This document shows, one piece after another, positions 34,002 to 43,480 of a DNA stretch of 64,000 bases. Source of the stretch: Winogradskya humida (lineage in GTDB: Bacteria; Actinomycetota; Actinomycetes; Mycobacteriales; Micromonosporaceae); contig NZ_BOMN01000010.1 in NCBI RefSeq assembly GCF_016862215.1, positions 1-64,000 of the forward strand, written 5' to 3'. Under the pieces are notes generated by a model. That model saw only the letters and a list, made by a program, of their open reading frames with translations, was not told the origin of the DNA and ran no database searches. Every line of letters starts with the position of its first letter. Positions within the stretch are counted from its first letter, which is position 1. The position numbers and the translations under genes are program-made.

Positions 34002-34826
34002 TCAGAAAAGCGTCGTCGGCTCGGGCAGGGTGGGTTCCGGCAGCGGTTCCAGATTGGGTACGCGGGAGCGCACCTCGTCGTGGAAACGCCTAGCCAGCGC
34101 GGGGGCGTCGACGTTGTCGGGGGTGTGCATGAACATCGTCGGGGAGCGGCCCTCGCGCAGCCATTGCGCGATGACGGTGACCCAGGGCTGCCAGCCTTCG
34201 ACCGTACGCTCCACGGAGTCGCGGCCCAGATAACGGACGATCGGATGGTCGGTCAGAGCGACGTCCCGTAACGGCATTCGTGGTTTCTTCGTCCACGCGT
34301 CGCGTTCGGCGTCGCTCGTCGGCGGGGTCCGGAAGAACGCCGTGGTGTCGAAGGGGACCCATTCGGCGTGGACCGGGGCGAGGACCTCCTCGAGGGGCCC
34401 CGGATCGGCGAAGAAAGTGCGGTCGCGGACCTCTACGGCGTACCGATAACGGTCGGGGAGCCTGCGCAGGAAACGGCCGAGAGTGTCGACGTCAGCGGGA
34501 GTGAACGAGCCCGGCAGTTGCACCCAGAGCGCGTGCACCCGCGGGCCGAGCGGCTCGATCGCGTCGAGGAACGCCCGCATCTCGGTTTCGCAATTGGCGA
34601 GGCGCAGGGTGTGCGTGACGGTCTTCGGCAGCTTGACCACGAACCGGAAATCGGGGTCCGTCTGCCCCGCCCACGACGCCGCCGTCTCCCGGGACGGCGT
34701 CGCGTAGAACGTGGTGTTCCCCTCGACCGCGTTGCACCATTGCGCGTAGGACCGTAACCGTTCCTGCGGCTCCGAGAACTGCCACGCCTTGTGGGTCCAC
34801 ATCGCGCATCCGACATGCAAACGCAT
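34002..34826 (-). CDS. DUF72 (YecE-like) family protein
   Basis: A 274-residue TIM-barrel-like protein of the DUF72/YecE family. It begins with the family motif LHVGCAMWTHKAW and has FYATPSRETAASWA, DFRFVVKLPKTVTH, and YAVEVRDRTFF in the usual order; the ending PTMFMHTPDNVDAPALARRF is also conserved. Biochemical function is unknown. It is followed by nothing codirectional within 18 bp other than the broken TPR-type gene; the alpha/beta hydrolase stop lies 10 bp upstream, so they may share a transcript. Confidence 0.9.
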   Translation of the reverse strand: MRLHVGCAMWTHKAWQFSEPQERLRSYAQWCNAVEGNTTFYATPSRETAASWAGQTDPDFRFVVKLPKTVTHTLRLANCETEMRAFLDAIEPLGPRVHALWVQLPGSFTPADVDTLGRFLRRLPDRYRYAVEVRDRTFFADPGPLEEVLAPVHAEWVPFDTTAFFRTPPTSDAERDAWTKKPRMPLRDVALTDHPIVRYLGRDSVERTVEGWQPWVTVIAQWLREGRSPTMFMHTPDNVDAPALARRFHDEVRSRVPNLEPLPEPTLPEPTTLF

Positions 34827-34836
34827 GCCTGGAAAT

Positions 34837-35667
34837 TTACAGGTGGCGGTGCAGGAACTCCGCGGCGGCGTCGGCGGCCTGAGTCACGTAGGGCTCGTTG
34901 TCGTAGAGGTCGATGTGCTGCCCGGCGTCCAGCCAGCGGATCTCCTTAGGACCCGTGGCCTGCTGATATGCGGCTTCGGCGAGCTCCGGGGAGCAGTAGT
35001 CGTCGGTCCGCCCGTGCACGATCAGCAGGGGCGTCGCGGCGAGCAACGGGGCCGCGCCGAGGGCGTCGAAGGTCATCAGCGAATGCAGCGACCCGTACGT
35101 CACCCGGTTCTCCCAATGCTTCGCCGCTGACCGGGATGTGCCGTAGTACGCGTACGGTTCGGCGCCTCCCATAGCCGCCGGCCCGCCGTCCGGCGCGACC
35201 GCGGGCAGCTCCTCGTCGTACTTTTCGATGAAGGAACGGATCGCCCGCCGGTAACCGTCCGGGTCGCCCGCACTGAACCGGGCCGGGCTGTTGTAGGCGC
35301 CCGCGATCCCGGCCACCGCACCGATTCGCGGATCGGTCGCCGCGGCCCGCAACGCATATCCACCGCCGAGACAGACACCGACGATCCCGATCCGGCCGGT
35401 GTATTCCCCGAGCAGTCCGACCGCGGCGCGCAGGTCGGCGAGTTTGCCCTGACTGTCCTCGTGAGCACGGCGTCCGCCGCTCTCCCCGAACCCCCGATGG
35501 TCAAAGGCCAGAGTCGTCAGTCCCGCTTCGTTCAAACGCTTTGCGTACGTTCCGACGACCTGTTCCTTCACTCCGGTGAACGGGCCGGTGAGGACAACGG
35601 CCTTGTCCCCGGCCCGTTGCAGATCGCCGGCCAGGGTGATGCCCTCGGCGGTAAAAGTGACGTCCAT
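34837..35667 (-). CDS. Alpha/beta hydrolase with Cys nucleophile motif
   Basis: A 276-residue alpha/beta hydrolase. The nucleophile elbow is GVCLGGG, with Cys where most have Ser, as in dienelactone hydrolase-type enzymes. The acid is likely Asp in HGRTDDYC and the His is in AGQHIDLYD. FDHRGFGESGG is the oxyanion strand region. No signal peptide. Divergent from an HxlR regulator 62 bp away, so it may be that regulator's target. Confidence 0.86.
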   Translation of the reverse strand: MDVTFTAEGITLAGDLQRAGDKAVVLTGPFTGVKEQVVGTYAKRLNEAGLTTLAFDHRGFGESGGRRAHEDSQGKLADLRAAVGLLGEYTGRIGIVGVCLGGGYALRAAATDPRIGAVAGIAGAYNSPARFSAGDPDGYRRAIRSFIEKYDEELPAVAPDGGPAAMGGAEPYAYYGTSRSAAKHWENRVTYGSLHSLMTFDALGAAPLLAATPLLIVHGRTDDYCSPELAEAAYQQATGPKEIRWLDAGQHIDLYDNEPYVTQAADAAAEFLHRHL

Positions 35668-35729
35668 GGCGTCGACGCTAGGGCGTTCGCGGGACGACGG
35701 ACAGAAGGCACTTCGCGGTACCCTTCGGC

Positions 35730-36059
35730 ATGTCGTTGCGGGTTCCGGACGTCCTCGAAGAAAGCTGCTCGACGCGCCAGGCGCTCGAACGGCTCGCGTC
35801 GAAATGGCGGGTCCTGCTCCTCTACGCGCTGATGGACGGCCCGCAACGGCCCGCCCAGTTGCGCCGCCGGGTCGCGGGCATCACCCAGAAGGTCCTCACC
35901 GAAACCCTGCGCGGCATGGAGAGCGACGGCCTCGTCGAGCGCCGCGTCCTCAAGGAAACACCCCCGCAGCACGTCGAATACTCCCTGACCGAGCTGGGCC
36001 GGACCCTGGAGAAGCCGCTCGCCGCGATCTGCGAATGGGCGGCCTCCCCAGCATCGTGA
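35730..36059 (+). CDS. HxlR family transcriptional regulator
   Basis: A 109-residue winged-helix protein. The conserved early Cys (EESCSTRQALERLASKW) that senses electrophiles or oxidants in studied HxlR/YodB proteins is present, followed by LLYALMDGPQRPAQLRRRV, ITQKVLTETLRGME and EYSLTELGRTL. Divergent from the hydrolase gene; its operator is probably in the 62-bp gap but no palindrome stands out. Confidence 0.93.
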   Translation: MSLRVPDVLEESCSTRQALERLASKWRVLLLYALMDGPQRPAQLRRRVAGITQKVLTETLRGMESDGLVERRVLKETPPQHVEYSLTELGRTLEKPLAAICEWAASPAS

Positions 36060-36066
36060 GCCGCGA

Positions 36067-36651
36067 TCAGCCCCGCAGCTTGGTCATCGTCGCGGCGACC
36101 ACCGGAGGCAGCAGGTCGGCGGCGGCCGGGTCGGGCTCCCCGAAGAGCGTCCCGATGACGATCGTGATGTAGAGATTGCCGTCCCACGCCGCCACGTGCG
36201 GTCCGGTCAGCTCGTCGACGTACGAATACGCGCCGGTGCCCAGGCCCGGAATGTCGGTCAGCGTGCTGCTCTTCGCCTCGGCCTTCTTGAACCCGTCGAA
36301 CATGATGTTGGCGATCGGGTCCGCGTAGACCTCCATCTGGATGATCACGATGTTGTTCTTGTACGCCAGCGTGCACGACGCCATGGTCGACAGCTTCGTC
36401 GTGGTGACGTCCTCGCGCTGAATCTTGCGATTTGTCAGCTTCGCATCCATCGTGGCGGTGTCAGCGCCGTCGCACGCCTTCTTCGGCGCCCGGTAAACGG
36501 CGGCCACGGCAGGCGCGCTGGACTGCACCACAGCGGGGCTACTCGCTGGGCTGCTCTCAGCTTCCTTCGTCGCGCCACCACAGGCAGCCGCACAGATCAA
36601 TGTCATGGCCGCGATCGCGACGCTCTTCCTGATATCCCCGTTAAATCGCAT
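36067..36651 (-). CDS. Putative lipoprotein, DUF3558-like
   Basis: A 194-residue exported protein. A short basic N terminus and hydrophobic stretch end in LICAAACGG, a lipobox-like site with a Cys at about residue 24. A Ser/Pro/Ala-rich spacer and a compact domain follow with KACDGAD, CTLAYKN and YSYVDELTG; the Cys pair and layout resemble DUF3558 lipoproteins, which are of unknown function. Upstream in-frame residues were rejected as non-coding. Convergent with hxlR, 7 bp apart. Confidence 0.72.
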   Translation of the reverse strand: MRFNGDIRKSVAIAAMTLICAAACGGATKEAESSPASSPAVVQSSAPAVAAVYRAPKKACDGADTATMDAKLTNRKIQREDVTTTKLSTMASCTLAYKNNIVIIQMEVYADPIANIMFDGFKKAEAKSSTLTDIPGLGTGAYSYVDELTGPHVAAWDGNLYITIVIGTLFGEPDPAAADLLPPVVAATMTKLRG

Positions 36652-36883
36652 CGAAGAAGTCTCATACAAGCCATCAACACTGGTCAGCCCCGGGGTACAC
36701 CGCCGTGGCCCCGGCCACCCGATCGCAGTAGCCCGCTGCGCATTCTCCATGTGCCCGGGCGCCGGTCCCCCCATGTTCGGGTGATGTCCCGCGGCCGTCG
36801 TCGTCACCCTGAGCCTGACCCTGACCACCGCCTTCCCCCGCGACTCAGGCCGGGGCGCAACCGTGCCGCCGTGGCGCTGACTT

Positions 36884-36906
36884 GTGAACTGTACTGTACC
36901 GTTCAC
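36884..36906. promoter_or_regulatory. TetR-type palindromic operator
   Basis: GTGAAC and its complement GTTCAC flank an 11-bp centre (TGTACTGTACC), giving a 23-bp dyad that ends 14 bp before the tetR start. It probably covers the promoter of tetR and the epoxide hydrolase gene. Confidence 0.7.
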
Positions 36907-36920
36907 ATACGGAGGTGGTC

Positions 36921-37508
36921 ATGGAACCGGTGAGGTCCCCGTCGCGTGGCCCGGCCCGCGAGCAGGCGATCCTGAACGCCGCGGTCGAGCTGGTCGCCGA
37001 GATCGGTTATGAGCGGGTCACGGTCGACGCGATCGCGGCCCGCGCCCGCGCGTCCAAGGCGACGATGTACCGCAAGTGGCCCGGCAAGGCTGAGCTCGTC
37101 GCCGACGCCCTGCGCCGGCACGCCGAGGGTGGTGTCACCGAGCTGCCCGACACCGGCAGCCTGCGAGGTGACCTCGTCGCCGTCGTGAGCGCCATCGCCG
37201 CGACGTTCGACGGGTCCGACGGGGGCCCGTCGCTGCTCGCGCTGGTGGAGGCCATCCGCGCCGACCCCGCCCTGCGGGACATCGTGCGCGGCCAGATCGA
37301 CGAGCGCAGCCGGCAGGACGGGGAGACCATCTGCCGCAGAGCTGTCACCCGCGGCGAAGCTGTCGACGAGGCCCGAGGCCCCACAGTGGTCGGCCTGACG
37401 GTCGCCCACCTTTTCCTGCGCACGATGCTCGGCGGCGCACCACCCGCCCCGGACGAGCAGCAGGCCTTCGTCGACCAGATCCTGCTTCCGCTGTTCTCCA
37501 AGGAGTAG
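36921..37508 (+). CDS. TetR family regulator
   Basis: A 195-residue repressor. The HTH (AILNAAVELVAEIGYERVTVDAIAARA, SKATMYRKWPGKAELV) is at residues 16-62 and the C-terminal domain is of the TetR_C_16-like type. An ATG preceded by GGAGGT is used; a GTG two codons earlier is less likely. The epoxide hydrolase gene begins 2 bp after its stop, so the two are probably cotranscribed and repressed through the dyad at 36884-36906. Confidence 0.92.
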   Translation: MEPVRSPSRGPAREQAILNAAVELVAEIGYERVTVDAIAARARASKATMYRKWPGKAELVADALRRHAEGGVTELPDTGSLRGDLVAVVSAIAATFDGSDGGPSLLALVEAIRADPALRDIVRGQIDERSRQDGETICRRAVTRGEAVDEARGPTVVGLTVAHLFLRTMLGGAPPAPDEQQAFVDQILLPLFSKE

Positions 37509-37510
37509 CC

Positions 37511-38668
37511 ATGTCCGGAACCATCGAACGGTTCACCCTGCACGTCCCCGACGAGGACCTCGCCGACCTGCACCGGCGCCTCGCCGCCGTACGCTGGCCG
37601 GCGGGCAGCACCGTCACCGACACCAGCCAGGGCCCGACACAGGACAAGCTGCAGGCGCTCGTCGAGCACTGGCGCGACAAGTACGACTGGCGCGCCTGCG
37701 AAGCGGAACTCAACGCGCTCGGTCAGTACCGCACCACGATCGACGGCCTCGACATCGACTTCCTGCACGTCCGCTCCCCCGAGGCCGGCGCGCTACCGCT
37801 GATCATGACGCACGGCTGGCCCGGCTCGGTCCTGGAGTTCCGCAAGGTAATCGGCCCGCTCACCGACCCGGCCGCCCACGGCGGCGACCCGCGCGACGCC
37901 TTCCACCTGGTCATTCCGACGCTGCCCGGTTTCGGTTTCTCCGCCAAGCCCGCGGAGACCGGCTGGGGCCCCGGCCGGACCGCCGACGCCTGGATCACCC
38001 TGATGGACCGCCTCGGCTACGACCGGTGGGGCGCCCAAGGCGGCGACCTGGGCTGCGCGGTCACCGACGAGATCGCCCGCCGCGCCCCCGCGGGCCTGGT
38101 CGGGATGCATCTCAACTTCGCGATGTTCGGCCCCACCCCGGACGAGATCGCCGACGCCACACCGGACGAACAGGCCATGCTGGCCGGCGCAAAATACTTC
38201 TGGGACAACCTTTCCGGGTACGCGAAACAGCAGTCGACGCGCCCCCAGACGATCGGCTATTCCCTGGCGGACTCCCCCGTCGGGCAGGCCGCCTGGATCT
38301 ACGCCCTGCTCCAGGACACCTGCGGCACCCCCGGCAACGCCGAGGCCACGTTCACCCTCGACGAGATGCTCGACGACATCATGCTCTACTGGCTGCCCAA
38401 CTCCGGCGCCTCAACAGCCCGCATGTACTGGGAAATGACCCGTTCGAACTGGTCCGCCCCGGCCACCGTCGACTCCCCGACCACCGTCGCCACCGGCTTC
38501 ACCATGTCCCCGAAGGAACACGTACGAAAGTCCCGCCGCTGGCTCGAACGCCGCTACACCAGCATCGTCCACTTCGACGAACTTCCCGCCGGCGGCCACT
38601 TCACCGCCCTCGAACAACCCGAAGGCTTCACCGCCGCCGTCCGCGCCACCTTCACCCACCTCCGCTGA
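37511..38668 (+). CDS. Epoxide hydrolase (EHN-type)
   Basis: A 385-residue alpha/beta hydrolase of the microsomal epoxide hydrolase type. The N-terminal EHN domain (FTLHVPDEDLADLHRRLAAVRWP) precedes the core. HGWPGS gives the oxyanion hole, the nucleophile Asp lies in AQGGDLGCAV and the His in GGHFTALEQPE; lid Tyr residues occur in LYWLPNSG and ARMYWEM. It opens epoxides to diols in the cytoplasm. Coregulated with the adjacent TetR gene. Confidence 0.92.
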   Translation: MSGTIERFTLHVPDEDLADLHRRLAAVRWPAGSTVTDTSQGPTQDKLQALVEHWRDKYDWRACEAELNALGQYRTTIDGLDIDFLHVRSPEAGALPLIMTHGWPGSVLEFRKVIGPLTDPAAHGGDPRDAFHLVIPTLPGFGFSAKPAETGWGPGRTADAWITLMDRLGYDRWGAQGGDLGCAVTDEIARRAPAGLVGMHLNFAMFGPTPDEIADATPDEQAMLAGAKYFWDNLSGYAKQQSTRPQTIGYSLADSPVGQAAWIYALLQDTCGTPGNAEATFTLDEMLDDIMLYWLPNSGASTARMYWEMTRSNWSAPATVDSPTTVATGFTMSPKEHVRKSRRWLERRYTSIVHFDELPAGGHFTALEQPEGFTAAVRATFTHLR

Positions 38669-38762
38669 CAAAACGATGAGCGGCCAGCACGGCCGCGAGG
38701 TGCCCGCGTTGCGCGTCGATCCAGCCGTCCGGCAGCGCGATCGGGACCACAACGGTCACCAT
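38652..38762 (-). other. Possible small ORF or gene remnant downstream of the Phd gene
   Basis: A 36-residue frame (MVTVVVPIALPDGWIDAQRG onward) has coding-like third-position bias, and the open frame continues upstream to about 38850 without a start codon (DCPDVEVEDEVVSM). It overlaps the end of the convergent epoxide hydrolase gene. No ribosome site is evident. It may be the remnant of a gene that once followed the antitoxin. Not recognised. Confidence 0.3.
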
Positions 38763-38823
38763 CGAGACGACCTCGTCCTCGACCTCAACGTCGGGGCAGT
38801 CACGGCTGCCGTGCCCCGCATGG

Positions 38824-39144
38824 TCAGCGGGTCGGTGGCGTTCGGTCCTGGGCGGCGAGGCCGAGGTCCTGGCCTATGAGGGGCCGGGTGGTAGCACTGC
38901 CGCCGACCACGCCGCCGCCGAGCCGGACGATCTGGGCCGGGGGCTGCTGGGCCGGGGGCTGCTCTGCCGGGGGCTGGGCGGCCGCGTCGAGTTGCTGGAG
39001 GCGTTCCAGGTCGGCGGCGGAGATGAGGGCGGCGATGGGTTTGCCGTGGCGGGTGATCACGATGCGCTCGCTGGCGTAGACCGCTCGGTTGATCAGGTCC
39101 GCGAAGGCAGCGCGGGCCTGGGTAACCGGAACTTTGTAGTCCAT
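38824..39144 (-). CDS. Phd/YefM family antitoxin without a toxin gene
   Basis: A 106-residue protein. The first 60 residues are a Phd/YefM fold (MDYKVPVTQARAAFADLINR, then ITRHGKPIAALISAADLERL), which binds DNA and, through its C terminus, a partner toxin. The C-terminal half is unusual: Pro/Gln repeats (AEQPPAQQPPAQ) and a Gly-rich stretch. No RelE, Doc or PIN gene is adjacent; only a short coding-like remnant follows. ATG chosen with an upstream extension of 16 residues rejected. 58 bp after the permease stop. Confidence 0.83.
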   Translation of the reverse strand: MDYKVPVTQARAAFADLINRAVYASERIVITRHGKPIAALISAADLERLQQLDAAAQPPAEQPPAQQPPAQIVRLGGGVVGGSATTRPLIGQDLGLAAQDRTPPTR

Positions 39145-39201
39145 GCCTTGGAAATGTACTGCCCCGCTCAGCCGCCGGCTCCGGACGGCCACGGGGTGTC
39201 G

Positions 39202-41169
39202 TCAGCCTCCCACGTGGATGCCGGGGCGGCGGGCGGGATCGGGTTCGGTGCGGCGGAGGATTTCTCGGACGACCGGGGCGGTGTCGCCCCGGCCGAGGAG
39301 GAGGTAGCGGAAGAGGTGGACCAGGGGGCTGCCTTCGGCCCATTCGAAATAGCACTGGGGGCGTACGCCGGCCGCGTCGCGCAGGGCGAGCAGGATCGCG
39401 GCGATGGCGTTCGGGGCGGCCGGGCTCTGGGCGCGCAGGACGTGGTAGCCGTCGACGTCGATGCCGTGGACGACGAGGACGTTGCTGAAGCGGGACGGGT
39501 CGACGACCTCGATCTCGAGGAAGAGGACGTCGGCGCCGGACGGGACGGGGTTCATGCCGCGCTGTTCGCGTTCCTTGGCGTAATACTCGGCTTCGTCGCC
39601 GGCCTGGCGGCGGTTGGTGATGATGTTGAGCTCGCCGTCGTAGGCGATCGAGGCCGCGATGTGGGCGCGGGCGAGCTCGTCGAACTCGATGCGGTCGGCG
39701 CGCAGCTCGGTGGTGCGGGTGACGCGGGAGATCAGCGAGACCACGATGATGCCGGCGATGAAGACGCCGGAGATGGCGATGCCGTCGGGCTTTTCGATGA
39801 TGTTGTCGCCCAGGGCGTACAGAAGGATCAGGGTCAGGGTGGTGAAGCCCGCAGCCGCGCCGCGTTGCCGGCGGCGGAAGGCGGAGATCGCGACGGCGAC
39901 GGCACCGGAGACCATCATGGCCAGGATGCCGGTCGCATATGCCCCGGCCTGCGCGTTCACGTCGGCGCCGAACGCGATGGTGATGCCGACGCTGATCGCG
40001 GTGTAGACGAGCACGACCGGGCGCACCGCGCGGGCCCATTCCGGTGCCATGCCGTAACCGGGCAGGTAGCGGGGCACGATATTGATCAGGCCGGCCATCG
40101 CGGAGGCGCCCGCGAACCAGAGGATCAGGACGCTGCTGATGTCGTAGGTCGTGCCGAAGACCTCGCCGAGCTTGTCGTGTGCGAGGTAGGCCAGCGCCCG
40201 CCCGTTGGCAGCGCCGCCGGGCTCGAACTGCTCGTGCGGGATCAGCACGGTGGTGACGAAGCTGGTGAGCAGCAGGTAGACGCTCATGATCAGCGCGGCG
40301 ACGGTGAGCAGCTTGCGGGTGTTGCGGATGCGGGACTCGCGGCGCTCCTCCGCGGTCTTCCCCGTGCTGGCGATCAGCGGCATCATGCTGACGCCGGTCT
40401 CGAAGCCGGAGAGGCCGAGCACCAGGGCGGGGAACGCCAGTAACGCCGACGAGACCGTGCCGAACCCGCCCGCGGAGACGCCGTGCAGCCAGGTCGAGAA
40501 CGCGTCCGGGACGGTGAACACGTCGATCAGCCCGACGACCGTGATCACCGCGTTGAGCCCGAGGAAGACCACCACGAGCGGGATGGCGACCTTCACGGCC
40601 TCGCTGAAACCGAGCAGGAACACGAAGCCCAGGATCAGCAGCAGCACGACGGTGATCAGCACCGCGTGCCCGTGCAGGACACCGGGCAGGTAGGGGTTCT
40701 CCGACATGTGCACGGTGGCGTCCGCGGCGGACAGCGTGATCGTGATGATCCACGAGGTGGCGACAAAACCGAGCAGCACGAGGACGAACAGCTTGCCGTA
40801 CCAGAAGGGCAGCAGGTCTTCGAGCATCGCGACCGAGCCCTGGCCGTTGGGGCTCTCCCGGGCGACCCTGCGATACATGGGGAGCATGCCGAGCAGGGTC
40901 AGCGCGACGATCAGCAGCGTGGCCAGCGGTGACAGTGCCCCGGCGGCGAGCGCGGCGATGGCCGGCAGGTAGGACAGGGTGGAGAAGTAGTCGACACCGG
41001 TCAGCGCCATGACCTTCCACCACGGCTGCTGGTGGCCCTCGGTCTCGGGCGACTCCGGCCCCACGGGCTGGACGCGGTTGGCCAGCAGCCAGCGGGTGAC
41101 CCGGTGGGCGGGTGCGGGGGCCGGGTCGGGCATCGCCACGGAATGCGGCACTTCGATCTGGGAGCTCAT
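39202..41169 (-). CDS. APC superfamily permease with cytoplasmic C-terminal domain
   Basis: A 655-residue permease with about 12 membrane segments in the first 450 residues, starting at [28 protein letters not shown], followed by about 200 soluble residues (from [15 protein letters not shown] to the end). [18 protein letters not shown] and [17 protein letters not shown] match the amino acid/KimA-type APC transporters. A K+ or amino acid substrate is possible; I cannot choose. Divergent from an SDR gene. Confidence 0.85.
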   Translation of the reverse strand: MSSQIEVPHSVAMPDPAPAPAHRVTRWLLANRVQPVGPESPETEGHQQPWWKVMALTGVDYFSTLSYLPAIAALAAGALSPLATLLIVALTLLGMLPMYRRVARESPNGQGSVAMLEDLLPFWYGKLFVLVLLGFVATSWIITITLSAADATVHMSENPYLPGVLHGHAVLITVVLLLILGFVFLLGFSEAVKVAIPLVVVFLGLNAVITVVGLIDVFTVPDAFSTWLHGVSAGGFGTVSSALLAFPALVLGLSGFETGVSMMPLIASTGKTAEERRESRIRNTRKLLTVAALIMSVYLLLTSFVTTVLIPHEQFEPGGAANGRALAYLAHDKLGEVFGTTYDISSVLILWFAGASAMAGLINIVPRYLPGYGMAPEWARAVRPVVLVYTAISVGITIAFGADVNAQAGAYATGILAMMVSGAVAVAISAFRRRQRGAAAGFTTLTLILLYALGDNIIEKPDGIAISGVFIAGIIVVSLISRVTRTTELRADRIEFDELARAHIAASIAYDGELNIITNRRQAGDEAEYYAKEREQRGMNPVPSGADVLFLEIEVVDPSRFSNVLVVHGIDVDGYHVLRAQSPAAPNAIAAILLALRDAAGVRPQCYFEWAEGSPLVHLFRYLLLGRGDTAPVVREILRRTEPDPARRPGIHVGG

Positions 41170-41228
41170 CGGTTGACAGAATGCACCATGGGTACGACAC
41201 CCGCATCAGCGAGCGAAGGACAGGGCAT

Positions 41229-42038
41229 ATGCGCACCATCGTGATCACGGGCGCGAGCTCCGGCGTGGGCCTGGCAGCGGCGAAGCAACTGGCCGCGATG
41301 GGTGACCAGATCGTTGCGGTGGGCCGCGATCCCCGCCGGCTGGGCGCGGCGATGGCCGAGATCCGCAAGGCCGCGACCGGCCCCGAGCCCGACGAGGTCA
41401 GGGCCGATTTCGAAACCCTCGAGGACGTACGGTTGGTAGCTGAGCACGTGCTCAGCGCGTACGAAAAGATTGACGTCCTGGCGAACAACGCCGGCGGCAT
41501 GCTGGGGTCCTATCGAGTGACCCCGGACGGCTTCGAAGCGACCGCGCAGAGCAACCACCTGGCGCCCTTCCTGCTCGCCAACCTCCTGCGTGAGCGGCTC
41601 AGCGGCGGCCGCATCATCGGCACCTCCTCGGACGCGCACCGCCGCGCCCGCGTCGACCCGGACGACTTCATTGGCGACCCGCAGACCTGGAGCGCGTGGC
41701 GGGCCTACGGCGCGGCGAAGGGCGAGAACATCCTGTTCGCGGCGGAGGCGGCGCGCCGTTGGCCGGACATCCTGTCGGTCTCGTTCCACCCGGGCCTGGT
41801 CCGCACGAACTTCGGCGCCGACCCCGCAACCCGCCTGGTCTACAAGATCTGGCCGTTCCTGATCACCCCGCAGAAGGCGGGCGCGCTGCTCACCTGGCTG
41901 GCGACGGCCCCGGCGAATGAACTGACGACCGGCGCCTACTACGTCGGCCGCAAGGTAACCGAACCACGACAGTGGGTCACCGACCCAGAGCTCGCCGCCC
42001 GCCTCTGGACCTCGAGCGCACAGGCGGTCAACTTGTAG
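41229..42038 (+). CDS. Short-chain dehydrogenase/reductase, retinol-dehydrogenase-like
   Basis: A 269-residue SDR. TGASSGVGLAAAKQL, NNAGG, SSDAHRRARV and AYGAAKGENILF (the YxxxK equivalent, with Tyr-Gly-Ala-Ala-Lys) resemble the retinol dehydrogenase/protochlorophyllide-reductase-like branch; FHPGLVRTNFG follows. AAGGACAGGG precedes the ATG. TTGACA at 41173-41178 may be its -35, but the -10 is not clear. Confidence 0.88.
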   Translation: MRTIVITGASSGVGLAAAKQLAAMGDQIVAVGRDPRRLGAAMAEIRKAATGPEPDEVRADFETLEDVRLVAEHVLSAYEKIDVLANNAGGMLGSYRVTPDGFEATAQSNHLAPFLLANLLRERLSGGRIIGTSSDAHRRARVDPDDFIGDPQTWSAWRAYGAAKGENILFAAEAARRWPDILSVSFHPGLVRTNFGADPATRLVYKIWPFLITPQKAGALLTWLATAPANELTTGAYYVGRKVTEPRQWVTDPELAARLWTSSAQAVNL

Positions 42039-42140
42039 GAGACCGCCGCCGAATACCCCCGATAACCATTAATGGCCCCGGGCATTACCTTCTTCACTCA
42101 CCCCTGCCACCAGCCCTTTTACCTTTGTAAGTTGACGCCC

Positions 42141-43478
42141 ATGCTCCCCCGCGTCAACCCGACCCCACGCTGGTGGTCTGGCGCCGCGGGCCTGGCCGCG
42201 GCCTTGAGCCTGCTCATCGTGACGGCTTTGTGGGCGACCAATCTCGGCGACTCCTGGACCGGTGCCGCCGGCCGGCTCGCGGCGCTCTGGTCGGCGGACC
42301 TGCTCCTCATCCAGGTCGTCCTCATGGCGCGCATTCCCATGGTCGAACGCGCTTTCGGCCAGGACACCCTCGCCCGCTGGCACCGCTGGACCGGCTTCAC
42401 GTCATTTCACCTGCTGCTGATCCACATAGTCCTGGCGACCTACTCCTACGCGGCAGGCGGCTCTCTTTTCGCCCAGTTCGCGTCATTCATCGCCGATTAC
42501 CCCGGAATGCTGCTCGCGCTGGGCGGAACGGTCGCGCTCATCCTGGTGGTCATCACATCAGTACGCACGGCACGTCGCCGCTTGCGCTACGAGTCCTGGC
42601 ATTTACTGCACCTGTACGCGTACCTGGGCGTGGGTCTCGCCTTACCGCACCAGATCTGGACCGGCACGGACTTCATCGCCAATCCGCTCGCGCGAGCATA
42701 TTGGTGGAGCCTGTACGCCCTCGCCGCTTCCAGCGTCGTGGTGTTCCGTGTTCTCCGGCCGTTGTGGCGCACTGTGCGGCACCGCCTCGTCGTCGATCAC
42801 ATCGTCCCGGAAGCGCACGGCCTGGTCTCGGTATATCTGCGGGGCCGAGCCCTGGAACGCCTCCCTGTTCGCGCCGGCCAGTTCTTCGTATGGCGCTTCC
42901 TGGACGGGCCAGGCTGGACGCGCGGCAATCCGTTCTCCCTCTCAGGGCCGCCGAACGGCAACCAGCTCCGGATCACGGTGAAGCAATTGGGCGACGGCAG
43001 CTCCCGGGTCGCCCACCTTCCGCCGGGCACATCGGTGCTGATCGAGGGCCCTTACGGCCGTCTGACCGCGGAGTCCTATCGGGGTGGCCCGGTGACGATG
43101 CTGGCCTGCGGGGTGGGCATCACGCCGCTGCTCGCGCTGCTGTGGGATCTCCCCTACGGCCAGGGCCAGGCAACCCTGATCTACCGCGCACGCGAAGCCT
43201 CCGAAGTCGCCTTCCTAGACGAAATCGAATGGCTCGCAGCCCAACGCGGCGTCCGCTTGATCCCGCTGATCGGACCCCGCGCCCGCTCCGGCTCGTGGCT
43301 CCCTGCGGAATACGCGGACTATTCAGACGCCGAAGCGCTCCGCGTCCTGTCGCCGGACATCACCCGCCACGACCTTTATCTGTGCGGCCCGGACCCCTGG
43401 ACGGACGCGGTCCGCTCGGCGGCCCGAACAGCCGGCGTCCCCTCCGCCCAGGTCCACCGCGAACGGTTCGGCTGGTAA
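42141..43478 (+). CDS. Membrane ferric-reductase-like flavocytochrome
   Basis: A 445-residue protein. Residues 10-215 form a six-helix ferric-reductase-like haem domain with pairs of histidines (RWHRWTGFTSFHLLLIHIV and WHLLHLYAYL). The C-terminal half is a ferredoxin-NADP+ reductase-type module: RGNPFSLSG (FAD), GPYG, ACGVGITPLLALL (NAD(P)) and LYLCGPDPW. It would pass electrons from cytoplasmic NAD(P)H through FAD and haem to an acceptor outside. The next gene, 2 bp on, encodes an FMN-binding partner. Confidence 0.9.
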   Translation: MLPRVNPTPRWWSGAAGLAAALSLLIVTALWATNLGDSWTGAAGRLAALWSADLLLIQVVLMARIPMVERAFGQDTLARWHRWTGFTSFHLLLIHIVLATYSYAAGGSLFAQFASFIADYPGMLLALGGTVALILVVITSVRTARRRLRYESWHLLHLYAYLGVGLALPHQIWTGTDFIANPLARAYWWSLYALAASSVVVFRVLRPLWRTVRHRLVVDHIVPEAHGLVSVYLRGRALERLPVRAGQFFVWRFLDGPGWTRGNPFSLSGPPNGNQLRITVKQLGDGSSRVAHLPPGTSVLIEGPYGRLTAESYRGGPVTMLACGVGITPLLALLWDLPYGQGQATLIYRAREASEVAFLDEIEWLAAQRGVRLIPLIGPRARSGSWLPAEYADYSDAEALRVLSPDITRHDLYLCGPDPWTDAVRSAARTAGVPSAQVHRERFGW

Positions 43479-43480
43479 AG

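Noticed and set aside
38756..41500. A 914-residue minus-strand frame over the permease and Phd genes
   Set aside because: It shows low-complexity RRRR and PPPP runs; the permease and Phd frames have clear family sequence.
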